A stretch of 64,000 nt of DNA from RHKX01 sp046330285 (GTDB lineage Bacteria; Actinomycetota; Thermoleophilia; Solirubrobacterales; 70-9). Location of the stretch: positions 1 to 64,000 of the forward strand of contig JAXLSX010000009.1 in NCBI GenBank assembly GCA_046330285.1. The letters are read 5' to 3'. The translations under genes and the position numbers were made by a program. The number at the start of each line of letters is the position of its first letter. Position 1 is the stretch's first letter. Shown in pieces: positions 42,208 through 50,578 of this stretch. The notes under the pieces were generated by a model. It did not search any database and was not told the origin of the DNA. It worked only from the letters and a program-made list of their open reading frames with translations.

Positions 42208-43452
42208 GTGCCGATGAGCGAGGTAGTCCAGCTCGATCCGGCGAGCCGCACGAAGAAGTCGCGCGGCCGCCGGCGCAGCAGATCAAAGACGGCACTCGTT
42301 CTGGGTGGCGGTGGGTTCACCGGCGCCGTCTACGAGATCGGCGCCCTGCGCGCGTTCGACCTCCTCGCGGTCAACCGCACGGTCAACGACTTCGACGTCT
42401 ACGTCGGCACCAGTGCCGGCTCCTTCGTCGGCAGCGCCGTCGCCAACGGTGTGACGCCGGAGGAGATGATGCGGGTGCTGAACAAGCACCTGCCCTCGCC
42501 GCTGCGCGACATGGACCTCGGGATGCTCCTGCGCCCCAACTACAAGGGCTTCGCCTCCGCCGGCCTGAAGCTGCCGTTCCGGCTCGCCGGCATCACCCGC
42601 GACATCGCCCGGACGTTGGTCGAGACGTCGGTGATGGACGTCGCCACCGCGCTTGCCGCGGGCCTTCCCAAGGGCCTCTACACAGGTGACGGCATCGAGA
42701 GCTACGTGGCCGAGATGCTCGCCGATCCCGATCGCAGCGACGACTTCCGGATGCTCGCGAACGAGCTCTATCTCTGCGCGACCGAGATCGACACGACCGA
42801 GCGGATCGTCCTCGGCGACGGCGAGTGGCGGGACGTCCCGATCTCGCGCGCGGTCGCCGCCTCGACCGCCCTCCCGCTCGTCTACGAACCGGTCGAGATC
42901 AAGGGCCGGGAGATGATGGACGGCGGCATCCGATCGACCACGAACATCGACATCGCGGTCGAGAAGGGCGCGAAGTTCATCGTCGTCGTCAACCCGATCG
43001 TCCCCTTCGTCAACGACTTCTCCAAGCGCGTCCCGACGATCTTCGGCAGCCGCGTCCGCCGGGTCTCCGACATGGGCTTCGTCGCCCTCGCCAACCAGGC
43101 GATGCGGATGATCGCCCACGACCGCCTCCACCGCGCGGTCGAGGAATGGTCGGTCAAGTACCCCGGCGTCGACATCATCCTGATCGAGCCCGAGTTCGGC
43201 GACGAGCTCATGTTCGCCACCTCGATCATGGACTACAAGGCGCGCCTGCAGATCGCCAAGCACGGCTTCGAGTCCGTCACCCTCCGCCTCGCCCGCGACT
43301 ACGACCGCTACCGCGAGATCGCCGAGCGGCACGGCATCCAGATCTCCGCCCGCCGGATCCGCCACGTCCTCGACCAGGTCGAGCGCGAACGCGACCAGAC
43401 GCCTGCCTGGCGCCGGGTCTTCGAGCAGACGACGGGCGCCCTGCTCCGTTAG
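42208..43452 (+). CDS. Patatin-like phospholipase
   Basis: A 414-residue protein. 'VLGGGGFTGAVYEIG' is the oxyanion-hole glycine loop, and the nucleophile Ser69 lies in 'GTSAG'. The catalytic Asp lies in 'MMDGGIRS', completing the Ser-Asp dyad. The first 25 residues are basic (KKSRGRRRSRSK), and there is no signal peptide. It likely hydrolyses lipid acyl esters at the inner membrane face. The start is GTG 42208 or ATG 42214, two codons apart. It is convergent with the acyl-CoA synthetase gene, which could use released fatty acids. Confidence 0.9.
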   Translation: MPMSEVVQLDPASRTKKSRGRRRSRSKTALVLGGGGFTGAVYEIGALRAFDLLAVNRTVNDFDVYVGTSAGSFVGSAVANGVTPEEMMRVLNKHLPSPLRDMDLGMLLRPNYKGFASAGLKLPFRLAGITRDIARTLVETSVMDVATALAAGLPKGLYTGDGIESYVAEMLADPDRSDDFRMLANELYLCATEIDTTERIVLGDGEWRDVPISRAVAASTALPLVYEPVEIKGREMMDGGIRSTTNIDIAVEKGAKFIVVVNPIVPFVNDFSKRVPTIFGSRVRRVSDMGFVALANQAMRMIAHDRLHRAVEEWSVKYPGVDIILIEPEFGDELMFATSIMDYKARLQIAKHGFESVTLRLARDYDRYREIAERHGIQISARRIRHVLDQVERERDQTPAWRRVFEQTTGALLR

Positions 43453-43512
43453 CTCCTACCGCTCTCGCTTCCGCAGACGAGCCGCAGGGCCGAAGGGGGA
43501 TGAGCGGGTGGA

Positions 43513-43590
43513 GGGTCGGGTGGGGGAGGTACCGCCGACACTCAGCGCGAGCGAAGCGAGCGCGGAGGCGGTGCCTCCGCCGCCCGACCC
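43513..43590. repeat. Palindromic repeat family B, copy 2; bidirectional terminator
   Basis: GGGTCGGG (43513-43520) pairs with CCCGACCC (43583-43590), and GGAGGTACCGCC (43525-43536) pairs with GGCGGTGCCTCC (43567-43578). It sits exactly between two convergent genes. Its reverse strand contains the same GCTGAGTGTCGGCGG segment as the palindrome after ligA. Confidence 0.65.
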
Positions 43591-43602
43591 ACCTCGTGGA
43601 AC

Positions 43603-45438
43603 TCAGCTGTAGAGGCCCTCGATCTCGGCCTGGTACTTCTCGGCGACCACGTTGCGCTTGACCTTCATGGTCGGGGTCAGCTCGCCGGTCTCCTGAGAGA
43701 GGTCGTTGGGGAGGATCTCGATCTTCTTGACCTGCTCGACCCGGGCGAACTTGGCGTTGATCTGGTCGACGTGGGCCATGATCGACGCCTTGACGCCCGC
43801 GTCGCGCGCGAGGCCGGCCGGGTCGACGTCGAGGTCGTGCTCGGCGGCATAGGCGACGGCGGCCTCGGGGTCGAGCGTGACGAGCGCGACGAGGTAGGGC
43901 CGGCGGTCGCCGATGACGACGCACTGGCTGACCAGAGGGTGCTGCTTGATCTCGGCCTCGAGGTTCGCGGGAGTGATGTTCTTGCCGCCCGCGGTGATGA
44001 TGATGTCCTTCTTGCGGCCGGTGATCGAGAGGTAGCCGTCCTTGTCGAGCTCGCCGATGTCGCCGGTGTGGAGCCAGCCGTCGACGATCGTCTCCGAGGT
44101 CGCCTCGTCGTTCTTGTAGTAGCCCTGGAAGATGTTCGGGCCTTTGATCAGGACCTCGCCGTCATCGGCGATCTTCACCTCGCAGCCGGGGAACGGCCGG
44201 CCGACGGTGCCGAACCGGAAGTCCTCGGGGGTCGAGATCGTCGCCGCGGTGGAGGTTTCGGTCATCCCGTAGCCCTCGAGCACGAGGACGCCGGCGGCGT
44301 CGAAGAACCGGAGGATGTCGGTGTTGATCGGCGCCGCGCCGCTGACGCACTGCCGGACCCGGCCGCCGAAGAGGCCGCGGATCTTCGAGAGCACCTGGGC
44401 GTCGGCCGCCTTGTACTGGCGGGCCAGCATGAAGCCCGGCTTCTGGCCGCGGCGCTCGAGGTCGCGCACCCTGCTGCCGGTCTTGATCGCCCACCAGAAG
44501 GCGCGCTTGCGGAGCCCGCCCTCCTTGTCGGCCGCGGAAGTTGCGGCCGTGTAGATCTTCTCGAAGATCCGCGGGACCGACGGGAAGTAGTGCGGCCGGA
44601 CCTCGGCGAGGTTGGGAATGATCTTCAGCGGATCGCGCTCCCAGTAGGCGAGGGTGGCCCCGATGTCGAAGCTGCCGAGCTGCAGGAGCAGCGCGAAGGA
44701 GTGGGCGAGGGGGAGGAATAGGTAGGTGATCTCGCCCGGCGAGACGACGTTGACCGACTGCGTCATGTCGAGCATCGACCGGTAGTTGCCGTGGCTGATC
44801 ACGCAGCCCTTGGGCGGACCGGTCGTCCCCGACGTGTAGATGAAGGTGCAGGTGTCCTCTGGTGTGACGGCGCTGTAGCGCGCCTCCCACTCGCTGCGGT
44901 CGTGGCCGGCGCCGCGACGGCGGAGCTCGTCGAGGTCGATCGCGTCGCCCGCGGTCCCCTCCATGATCACGACCTGCTCGAGCTTCGGCAGCCGGTCGCG
45001 GACCGCCCGGACCTTCGCGAGCTGCTCCTCGTTCTCGACGATGACCAGCCGCGCGTCGGAGTTCTCGAGCACGTACTGGCATTCCTCGGCGGAGTTCGTC
45101 TGGTAGATCGGGACGACCGTGGCGCCGACGCTGAGCGCGGCGAAGTCGACGTAGGTCCACTCCGGCCGAGTGTTGGCGAGGATCGAGACCTTGTCGCCCT
45201 TCTCGATCCCGAGGTCGATCAGCCCGAGCGCGAGCCCCTCGACGGTCTCGCCGACCTCGGCATAGGACCGGCTGACCCATTCGCCGGACGCCTCCTTCGA
45301 CATCACCGCGGGGGCGTCCCCGTAGCGCTGGGCGGCGAGGGGCAGCAGGTCGGCGATCGTGGCGCTGCCGGTGCCGTCGCCGGATCCGGGCTCGGACAAG
45401 GTGGGGGCTGCCTCCATGGGGGTCTCGCTCCTCTGCAT
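43603..45438 (-). CDS. Long-chain fatty acid-CoA ligase (AMP-forming)
   Basis: A 611-residue acyl-AMP-forming synthetase. The P-loop 'FIYTSGTTGPPKGCVISHGN', 'YLFLPLAHSFALLLQ', 'VLEGYGMTETSTAATI' and 'DGWLHTGDIGELDKDGYLSITGRKKDIIITAGGKNITPANLE' are the full set of family motifs, with the long-chain type extension. It is cytoplasmic or membrane-associated and activates fatty acids for degradation or lipid synthesis. The start is ATG 45438, with a second possible Met seven codons further in. It is convergent with the patatin gene, separated by the palindrome. Confidence 0.94.
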   Translation of the reverse strand: MQRSETPMEAAPTLSEPGSGDGTGSATIADLLPLAAQRYGDAPAVMSKEASGEWVSRSYAEVGETVEGLALGLIDLGIEKGDKVSILANTRPEWTYVDFAALSVGATVVPIYQTNSAEECQYVLENSDARLVIVENEEQLAKVRAVRDRLPKLEQVVIMEGTAGDAIDLDELRRRGAGHDRSEWEARYSAVTPEDTCTFIYTSGTTGPPKGCVISHGNYRSMLDMTQSVNVVSPGEITYLFLPLAHSFALLLQLGSFDIGATLAYWERDPLKIIPNLAEVRPHYFPSVPRIFEKIYTAATSAADKEGGLRKRAFWWAIKTGSRVRDLERRGQKPGFMLARQYKAADAQVLSKIRGLFGGRVRQCVSGAAPINTDILRFFDAAGVLVLEGYGMTETSTAATISTPEDFRFGTVGRPFPGCEVKIADDGEVLIKGPNIFQGYYKNDEATSETIVDGWLHTGDIGELDKDGYLSITGRKKDIIITAGGKNITPANLEAEIKQHPLVSQCVVIGDRRPYLVALVTLDPEAAVAYAAEHDLDVDPAGLARDAGVKASIMAHVDQINAKFARVEQVKKIEILPNDLSQETGELTPTMKVKRNVVAEKYQAEIEGLYS

Positions 45439-45495
45439 CGGGCGTTCGGGACCGGTCGGTCCCCGTGGAGGTCAGTGTATGGAAACGGAGGGCAT

Positions 45496-45538
45496 GCGCC
45501 CGCCGGAATCCGCGGGTGGCGCGCCCCGCGGCGGGCGC
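45496..45538. terminator. 10-bp perfect inverted repeat, terminator of the small HTH gene
   Basis: GCGCCCGCCG (45496-45505) pairs with CGGCGGGCGC (45529-45538), directly abutting the stop codon of the minus-strand 58-residue gene. There is no U run. Confidence 0.45.
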
Positions 45539-45715
45539 TCAGGCGGGGCGCCTCTCGGCCCGCTGAGTGAGCTGGCGCAGCGACGTCACGAAGAGCGTCT
45601 TGTCGATCCTTCCGTGCAGTATCGGGACTCCCATCTGCACGCACCTCGCAATCACCTCCTGCCGCTGCATGTCGACCTCGTCGGCCAGCTCCGTGGGCGT
45701 CAGGTGATTCGCCAA
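45539..45715 (-). CDS. 58-residue helix-turn-helix-like small protein
   Basis: A TTG start at 45715 with GAGAGGAAA 6 nt upstream encodes 58 residues ending at TGA 45539-45541. 'LTPTELADEVDMQRQEV' followed by 'ARCVQMGVPILHGRIDKTLF' resembles the compact winged or excisionase-like helix-turn-helix, and also the small IF2 N-terminal fold. It has the best sigma-70 promoter in the window, and that promoter overlaps an 8-bp inverted repeat, which suggests autoregulation. Short length means it is easily missed. The DNA-binding role is inferred from the pattern and context. Confidence 0.7.
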   Translation of the reverse strand: MANHLTPTELADEVDMQRQEVIARCVQMGVPILHGRIDKTLFVTSLRQLTQRAERRPA

Positions 45716-45748
45716 GGCGTTTCCTCTCGTCGGGGACCCGTTCGCGCA

Positions 45749-45776
45749 TGTATATCGCTTGTGCGGGACGTGTCAA
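45749..45776 (-). promoter_or_regulatory. Strong promoter of the small HTH gene
   Basis: On the minus strand, perfect TTGACA (45776-45771), a 16-nt spacer and TATACA (45754-45749). Transcription would begin near 45742, leaving a short leader with a Shine-Dalgarno sequence. This is unlike the leaderless genes around it. Confidence 0.7.
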
Positions 45777-45781
45777 GCGAT
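45754..45781. promoter_or_regulatory. Operator-like 8-bp inverted repeat over the promoter
   Basis: ATCGCTTG (45754-45761) and CAAGCGAT (45774-45781) are perfect inverted repeats separated by 12 nt, so the half-site centres lie 20 nt apart, about two helical turns. They cover the -35 box and touch the -10 box, ideal for repression by a dimer. Confidence 0.55.
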
Positions 45782-45887
45782 GGCCATTTCGTCCAGTCGG
45801 GCGCCGGTGGCTCCGGCGGCCGGGCCCGGCGCCGATCGGAATGTCGAGCGCGGCGATCTTCGTCGCAAACGACATCTCCTGGTCAAT

Positions 45888-45913
45888 GCCGGCCCCGTCA
45901 TCGCGGGGCCGGC
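45888..45913. terminator. 9-bp GC hairpin
   Basis: GCCGGCCCC (45888-45896) pairs with GGGGCCGGC (45905-45913). It lies between the divergent small HTH gene and the next plus-strand gene; it could be an insulator or a transcription block. Confidence 0.4.
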
Positions 45914-45943
45914 GTCGTTCCGGGGCCGGGGCCGCCTCCGCTC

Positions 45944-45949
45944 TACGAT
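45944..45949 (+). promoter_or_regulatory. -10 hexamer, leaderless promoter of 88-residue gene
   Basis: TACGAT ends 7 nt before the GTG at 45957, with no Shine-Dalgarno. Confidence 0.5.
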
Positions 45950-45956
45950 GGTCGCC

Positions 45957-46223
45957 GTGACGACCGAGCAGACTGAGCAGGCCCGCGATGCCGATGGCGA
46001 TGCCTTCGTCGAGTCGCTGATGGACACCGACCTCTACTCGATGGGTGCGTTCTTCTGCGACCAGCACCCCGAGCTCGTCGACGAGGTCGTCGCCCGCAGC
46101 GCCGAGATCGAGCGCGACGGGCTCTCCTCCTACGCCTCGGCCGCGGCGATCGACGTCGAAGAGGCGTTCGGGATGCTGCTGACCGGCCTCTCGGTCCGCT
46201 ACTACAAGGCCGTCGCGGGCTGA
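45957..46223 (+). CDS. Small acidic protein of unknown function, paired with DsbA-like gene
   Basis: An 88-residue protein from GTG 45957. It is acidic and mostly helical ('DGDAFVESLMDTDLYSMGAFFCDQHPELVDEVVARSAEIERDG'), with a single Cys, no signal peptide and no transmembrane segment. I do not recognise a family. The leaderless promoter fixes the start; the longer upstream frame has no coding character. It ends 3 nt before the DsbA-like gene, so the two are almost certainly cotranscribed. Confidence 0.65.
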   Translation: MTTEQTEQARDADGDAFVESLMDTDLYSMGAFFCDQHPELVDEVVARSAEIERDGLSSYASAAAIDVEEAFGMLLTGLSVRYYKAVAG

Positions 46224-46226
46224 ACC

Positions 46227-46907
46227 ATGCGCAGCCGCTGGATTCCCCTGACGATCCTCAGCCTGGCCGCGATCGGCTTGATGGGGGCCTTCATCTCGCT
46301 CTCGGTCGGCGAGCACAAGGAGGAGGACTTCACGATCGAGGGCGCCGGCGAGGTCCAGGAGCTGATCGGCGGCATCCCCCAGCTCGGCGATCGCCTCGGC
46401 TCCGACGACGCGCCGGTGACGATCGACGTCTTCAACGACGTCCAGTGCACCCGCTGCGCCGATTACCAGCTCGATGTCATCGATCCGCTGATCAACGACT
46501 ACGTCCGGACCGGCGAGGCGCAGATGATCTTCCGCCACTACCCGCTTGGCGGCAAGCCGGTCACCCTCGGCGGCGTCGCCTCCGAGGCGGCGGGCGAGCA
46601 GGACCGGCAGTGGCAGTACATCGAGGTCTTCGTCCGCAACCTCGACCAGGTGCCCGAGCAGGGCGTCAACCAGGAGTTCCTGAACGAGATCGCCGCCGCG
46701 GTGCCGAAGCTCGACACCGCCGCCTGGGAGCAGGCGAACGCCGGCAGCGACGCCGAGGACGCGGCCCGCGCCGGCAACGACCTCGGCACTCAGCTCAAGA
46801 TCACCGCTGACCCGGCCGTGGTCGTCACCGGAGCGAACGGAAGCGAGGAGCTGGACGGCGCTCCAAGCGTCGAGGAGATCCAGGCCGCGATCGACCGCGT
46901 CAGCTAG
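46227..46907 (+). CDS. Membrane-anchored DsbA-like thiol oxidoreductase
   Basis: A 226-residue protein with one N-terminal transmembrane helix (about 6-26) and an extracytoplasmic thioredoxin/DsbA fold. The active site is Cys-Thr-Arg-Cys in 'DVQCTRCADYQLDV' (about residues 74-77). The cis-Pro region is 'ITADPAVVVTG'. 'DDAPVTIDVFNDVQC' is a typical start of such domains. It probably introduces or reduces disulfides in exported proteins. A tRNA gene follows 24 nt after its stop. Confidence 0.9.
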   Translation: MRSRWIPLTILSLAAIGLMGAFISLSVGEHKEEDFTIEGAGEVQELIGGIPQLGDRLGSDDAPVTIDVFNDVQCTRCADYQLDVIDPLINDYVRTGEAQMIFRHYPLGGKPVTLGGVASEAAGEQDRQWQYIEVFVRNLDQVPEQGVNQEFLNEIAAAVPKLDTAAWEQANAGSDAEDAARAGNDLGTQLKITADPAVVVTGANGSEELDGAPSVEEIQAAIDRVS

Positions 46908-46915
46908 TCAACTCC

Positions 46916-46921
46916 TATACT
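46916..46921 (+). promoter_or_regulatory. -10 box of tRNA-Pro gene
   Basis: TATACT lies 10 nt before the tRNA. A TCGACC at 46891-46896 could be a poor -35 with a 19-nt spacer. Confidence 0.45.
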
Positions 46922-46931
46922 GGCTCGCCCT

Positions 46932-47005
46932 CGGGGCGTGGCGCAGCCTGGTAGCGCGCACCGTTCGGGTCGGTGAGGTCCCCGGTTCAAATCCGGGCGC
47001 CCCGA
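46932..47005 (+). tRNA. tRNA-Pro (anticodon CGG)
   Basis: A 74-nt cloverleaf. The acceptor arms CGGGGCG and CGCCCCG pair fully, the D arm is GCGC...GCGC, and the anticodon stem CACCG/CGGTG encloses the loop TTCGGGT with anticodon CGG. The T arm is CCCGG-TTCAAAT-CCGGG. The discriminator base is A, and 3' CCA is not encoded. It reads CCG proline codons, which are common in this GC-rich genome. Confidence 0.93.
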
Positions 47006-47010
47006 TGGAC

Positions 47011-48924
47011 TCACCCAGCTAAGTCGGCGAAGAAATCGAGCGCCGCCGGATTAGCCAGCGACTCGCGGCTGGCGGCCTGCTCCGGCGGCGTACCCATCAG
47101 GATCCGCTTGACCGGCACCTCGAGGACCTTGCCGGAGAGCGTGCGCGGGACCTCGGCGATCGCCGTCACCTCGTTCGGCACGTGCCGCGGCGAGCACTGC
47201 TCACGGACCGCCTTGGCGATCCGCTTCGTCAGGTCGTCGTCGAGCACGGCGCCGTCGGCGAGGACGACGAACAGCGGCATCCAGTTCTCGTCGCCGTCGC
47301 GGGGCACGTCGACGACGAGGGCGTCGACGATCTCGTCGAGCGAGAGCACCGCCCGGTAGATCTCGCTCGTGCCCATGCGGATGCCGCCGCGGTTGATCGT
47401 CGAGTCGGAGCGGCCGTAGATGATCGCCGTGCCCCGATCGGTGATCTCGATCCAGTCGCCGTGGCGCCAGATGCCCGGGTAGTGGTCGAAGTAGCTCTCG
47501 CGGAGGCGGCTGCCGTCCTCGTCCCCCCAGAAGAAGATCGGCATCGACGGCATCGGCTGGGTGATGACCAGCTCGCCGACCTCGCCGATCAGGTCCTCGC
47601 CGTTCGGCCCGTAGGCGTGGAGATCGGCGCCGAGCGCCCGCGCCTGCAGCTCGCCCTCGTAGACGGGCAGGGTCGGGACGCCGCCGACGAACGCCGTGCA
47701 GACGTCGGTCCCGCCAGAGGTCGAGAAGAGCCAGGTCTCCGAGCCGAGCTGCTCGTAGATCCAGTCGAAGCCCTCGGGGGCGAGGGGGGAGCCCGTCGAG
47801 CCGACCGCCTCGAGCCGCGAGAGGTCGCGGCCGGCTCCGGGCTCGATGCCCGCCTTCATGCAGCTCGCGATGAAGCTGGCGCTCGTCCCGAAGGTCGAGA
47901 TCCCGGCCTCGTCGGCGAGCTGCCAGAGCGTCCCGAGGTCGGGGTGGCCGGGATTGCCGTCGAAGAGGACGATCTCGGCGTCGGTGAGCAGGACCCCGAC
48001 GAGGAAGTTCCACATCATCCAGCCGGTCGTCGTGAACCAGAAGACGCGGTCGCCCTCCTGCGCGTCGAGGTGGAGGTGCATCTTCTTCAGGTGCTCGAGG
48101 AGCATTCCGCCGTGGCCGTGGACGATCGGCTTCGGCAGCCCGGTGGTACCCGACGAGTAGAGGACCCAGAGGGGGTGGTCGAAGGGCAGGCCCTCGAACT
48201 CGAGCGGCGAGCCCTGCGGACCGAGGAAGCCCTGCTCCCAGCCACTCCCGTCGAGGTAGCCGAACCGGACGGTCCGCTCGAGGCCGGGGATCTCGGCCGC
48301 GATCGCCTCGACGTTGGCCGTCCGGTCGAAGTCGCGGCCGCCGTAGCGGTAGCCGTCGACCGCGAGCAGGATCTTGGGCTCGATCTGGGCGAAGCGGTCG
48401 ATGACGCTGCGGGCGCCGAACTCCGGCGCCGCCGACGACCAGATCGCGCCGAGCGAGGCGACCGCGAAGAACGCCGGGATCGTCTCGAGGATGTTCGGCA
48501 GGTAGGCGGCGACGCGGTCGCCCCGCTTCACACCGAGCGCCTGCAGGCCGGCACGGATCCGCGCGGTCTGCTCGGCGAGCTCGCCCCAGGTGCAGGTCTC
48601 GAGCCCGCGGAGCTCGGAGCTGTGGCGGATCGCGATCGCGTCGGGATCGCGGCCGGCGAAGGCGTGACCGGCGTAGTTGACCGACGCGCCGGTGAACCAG
48701 CGGGCGCCGGGCATCGAACGGTCCGGAAGGACCTCCTCGTAACCGCCGGCGACGCCGAAGTGCGACCAGATCAGCGCCCAGAAGCGCTCGATGTCGTCGA
48801 CCGACCAGCGCCACAGCTCCTCGTATTCAGTCGGCAGATCGTTCTCGCGGGCGAACCGGGTGATCGCAGCCCGCTCGATCCGCTCGGGCGAGGGGGTCCA
48901 GAGCTTTACGGGCTCGTCCGGCAT
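47011..48924 (-). CDS. Acetoacetyl-CoA synthetase
   Basis: A 637-residue AMP-forming ligase. The length and motifs 'YSSGTTGLPKPIVHGHGGMLLEHLK', 'ERFWALIWSHFGV', 'GARWFTGASVNYAGHAF' and 'IIYGRSDSTINRGGIRMGTSEIY' match acetoacetyl-CoA synthetases rather than acetyl-CoA synthetases. It activates acetoacetate for reuse of ketone-type carbon or polyhydroxyalkanoate and lipid metabolism. The ATG at 48924 has TAGGAT 9 nt upstream and no Shine-Dalgarno. Its stop lies 5 nt from the end of tRNA-Pro on the other strand. Confidence 0.92.
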   Translation of the reverse strand: MPDEPVKLWTPSPERIERAAITRFARENDLPTEYEELWRWSVDDIERFWALIWSHFGVAGGYEEVLPDRSMPGARWFTGASVNYAGHAFAGRDPDAIAIRHSSELRGLETCTWGELAEQTARIRAGLQALGVKRGDRVAAYLPNILETIPAFFAVASLGAIWSSAAPEFGARSVIDRFAQIEPKILLAVDGYRYGGRDFDRTANVEAIAAEIPGLERTVRFGYLDGSGWEQGFLGPQGSPLEFEGLPFDHPLWVLYSSGTTGLPKPIVHGHGGMLLEHLKKMHLHLDAQEGDRVFWFTTTGWMMWNFLVGVLLTDAEIVLFDGNPGHPDLGTLWQLADEAGISTFGTSASFIASCMKAGIEPGAGRDLSRLEAVGSTGSPLAPEGFDWIYEQLGSETWLFSTSGGTDVCTAFVGGVPTLPVYEGELQARALGADLHAYGPNGEDLIGEVGELVITQPMPSMPIFFWGDEDGSRLRESYFDHYPGIWRHGDWIEITDRGTAIIYGRSDSTINRGGIRMGTSEIYRAVLSLDEIVDALVVDVPRDGDENWMPLFVVLADGAVLDDDLTKRIAKAVREQCSPRHVPNEVTAIAEVPRTLSGKVLEVPVKRILMGTPPEQAASRESLANPAALDFFADLAG

Positions 48925-48933
48925 CGGCGTCGG

Positions 48934-48939
48934 ATCCTA
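48934..48939 (-). promoter_or_regulatory. -10 hexamer, leaderless promoter of acetoacetyl-CoA synthetase
   Basis: TAGGAT on the minus strand ends 9 nt before the ATG at 48924. The divergent GH1 promoter lies only 10 nt away. Confidence 0.5.
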
Positions 48940-48949
48940 TGGCTTGCCC

Positions 48950-48955
48950 TAGCCT
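48950..48955 (+). promoter_or_regulatory. -10 hexamer, leaderless promoter of GH1 gene
   Basis: TAGCCT ends 7 nt before the ATG at 48963. Confidence 0.45.
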
Positions 48956-48962
48956 TCCGGAC

Positions 48963-50546
48963 ATGTCACGGAGAACCGGAATCGCGACGCTCGTCGCCTT
49001 CGCACTGGCGATCCTCACGCTCGCTCCGGCCGCGCAGGCCGCCCGCGACTTCCCGAAGTCCTTCCTCTGGGGCACGGCCTCGGCCGGCTTCCAGTCGGAG
49101 GCGGGCGGGGCGCCGGCCAACGTCGACAAGCGAAGCGACTGGTACCGGTTCACGTCCGATCCCGGACTGATCGACGCCGGCGTCGTCAGCGGCGACCGGA
49201 TCGCCGACGGGCCCGGGTTCCTACACGAGTGGCGGGGCGACCTCGACCGCGCCGCGAACGGCCTCGGCAACAACGCGATCCGGCTCGGGATCGAGTGGAG
49301 CCGGATCTTCCCGCGCTCGACTGCGGGGGTCGACACCGGAAGGCGGATCTCACGCGGCGAGCTGAAGCAGCTCGACAGGCTCGCCGACCACGCCGCCGTG
49401 CGCCGTTACCAGCGGATCCTCGCGGGAGCGCAGCGCCGCGGCCTCGACGTGATGCTGACGCTGAACCACTTCACGCTGCCGATCTGGGTTCACGACCCGA
49501 TCGCGGTCCGGGCGCAGTTCGAGGGCGTCGGCCCCGACGATCCCGTCCCCTCGGACCTCCGGAAGGCGGGCTGGCTCTCGCGCTCGACGGTCGGCGAGTT
49601 CCGCAAGTTCGCCGCCTATGCCGCGTGGAAGCTGCACGATCACGTCGACCGCTGGGTGACGCTGAACGAGCCGCTCGTCACGGTCTCGCAGGGTTTCGTC
49701 TCGATCCCCGGGGTGACCGGAGTCAAGGCGCCGGCGATCCTCAGCTATCCGGGAGCGTTGCGGGCTGTCGAGAACCTCGGTCTGGCCAACGCCGCCGCCT
49801 ATGACGCGATCCACGCCCGTGATCCGCACGCGAGGGTCGGGTTCGTCCAGAACATGCTCGACTGGCGTCCCGACGACCCGGAAACGCCGGCAGACGTCAC
49901 CTCCGCCGCCAACGCCGACGCGGTCCTCAGCCGCTCGTTCTTCGAGATGGCGATCAGGGGGAACTTCGACACCGACGCCGACGGCGTCGAGGATCCGGGA
50001 GAGATCCGCCCGAAGCTCGCCGGTAAGGCCGACTTCGTCGGCGTCAACCACTACTCGCCGGCGACGGCGAAGTCGCTCGGCTTCCCGGTCACGCCGACGA
50101 TCCCGATCTTCGACTTCATCCCGACGATCGCCTACCAGGGCCACGCCAACCCCGGCGGCCCGCCGTGCCCGACGACGTGCTCGGACATGGGTTGGGAGAT
50201 CGACCCGTCCGGGCTCCGCCACGTCGTCGAGGAGGCGGCCTCCTACGGCAAGCCGGTCTACGTGACCGAGAACGGGATCGACGACGCCGACGACGACCAG
50301 CGCGCGGGGTACATGCGGAGCTACCTGCGAGCTCTCGCGAAGGCGATCGACGACGGCGCCGACGTCCGCGGCTACTACGCCTGGTCGCTGATCGACAACT
50401 ACGAGTGGGCCGAGGGCTACGCGCCCTCGTTCGGCCTCTACGGCTACGACCCGGCGACGCTCGAGCGCAAGCGCCGCGACAGCGCCGGGGTCTACCGGCG
50501 GATCGCCCGCACCGGCTCGGTTCCGCGCCCCGGCTCCGGTTCCTGA
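48963..50546 (+). CDS. Secreted GH1 beta-glucosidase-like glycosidase
   Basis: A 527-residue protein. The signal peptide is residues 1-26 (ends APAAQA). The GH1 barrel starts at 'FPKSFLWGTASAGFQSEAGG'. The acid/base Glu236 lies in 'TLNEP', and the nucleophile Glu in 'VYVTENGIDD'. 'GYYAWSLIDNYEWAEGY' near the C-terminus is the typical GH1 end. Most bacterial GH1 enzymes are cytoplasmic; a secreted one would act on plant or microbial beta-glycosides outside the cell. The ATG at 48963 is chosen because of the signal peptide and leaderless promoter. Confidence 0.92.
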   Translation: MSRRTGIATLVAFALAILTLAPAAQAARDFPKSFLWGTASAGFQSEAGGAPANVDKRSDWYRFTSDPGLIDAGVVSGDRIADGPGFLHEWRGDLDRAANGLGNNAIRLGIEWSRIFPRSTAGVDTGRRISRGELKQLDRLADHAAVRRYQRILAGAQRRGLDVMLTLNHFTLPIWVHDPIAVRAQFEGVGPDDPVPSDLRKAGWLSRSTVGEFRKFAAYAAWKLHDHVDRWVTLNEPLVTVSQGFVSIPGVTGVKAPAILSYPGALRAVENLGLANAAAYDAIHARDPHARVGFVQNMLDWRPDDPETPADVTSAANADAVLSRSFFEMAIRGNFDTDADGVEDPGEIRPKLAGKADFVGVNHYSPATAKSLGFPVTPTIPIFDFIPTIAYQGHANPGGPPCPTTCSDMGWEIDPSGLRHVVEEAASYGKPVYVTENGIDDADDDQRAGYMRSYLRALAKAIDDGADVRGYYAWSLIDNYEWAEGYAPSFGLYGYDPATLERKRRDSAGVYRRIARTGSVPRPGSGS

Positions 50547-50578
50547 GCGGTCTCGCCGCGCGCCTCGTCCCGAGTGAG

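Noticed and set aside
42078..42320. Longer start for the DacB-like peptidase
   Set aside because: The added residues have no signal peptide and overlap the patatin gene; the shorter start gives a classical signal sequence.
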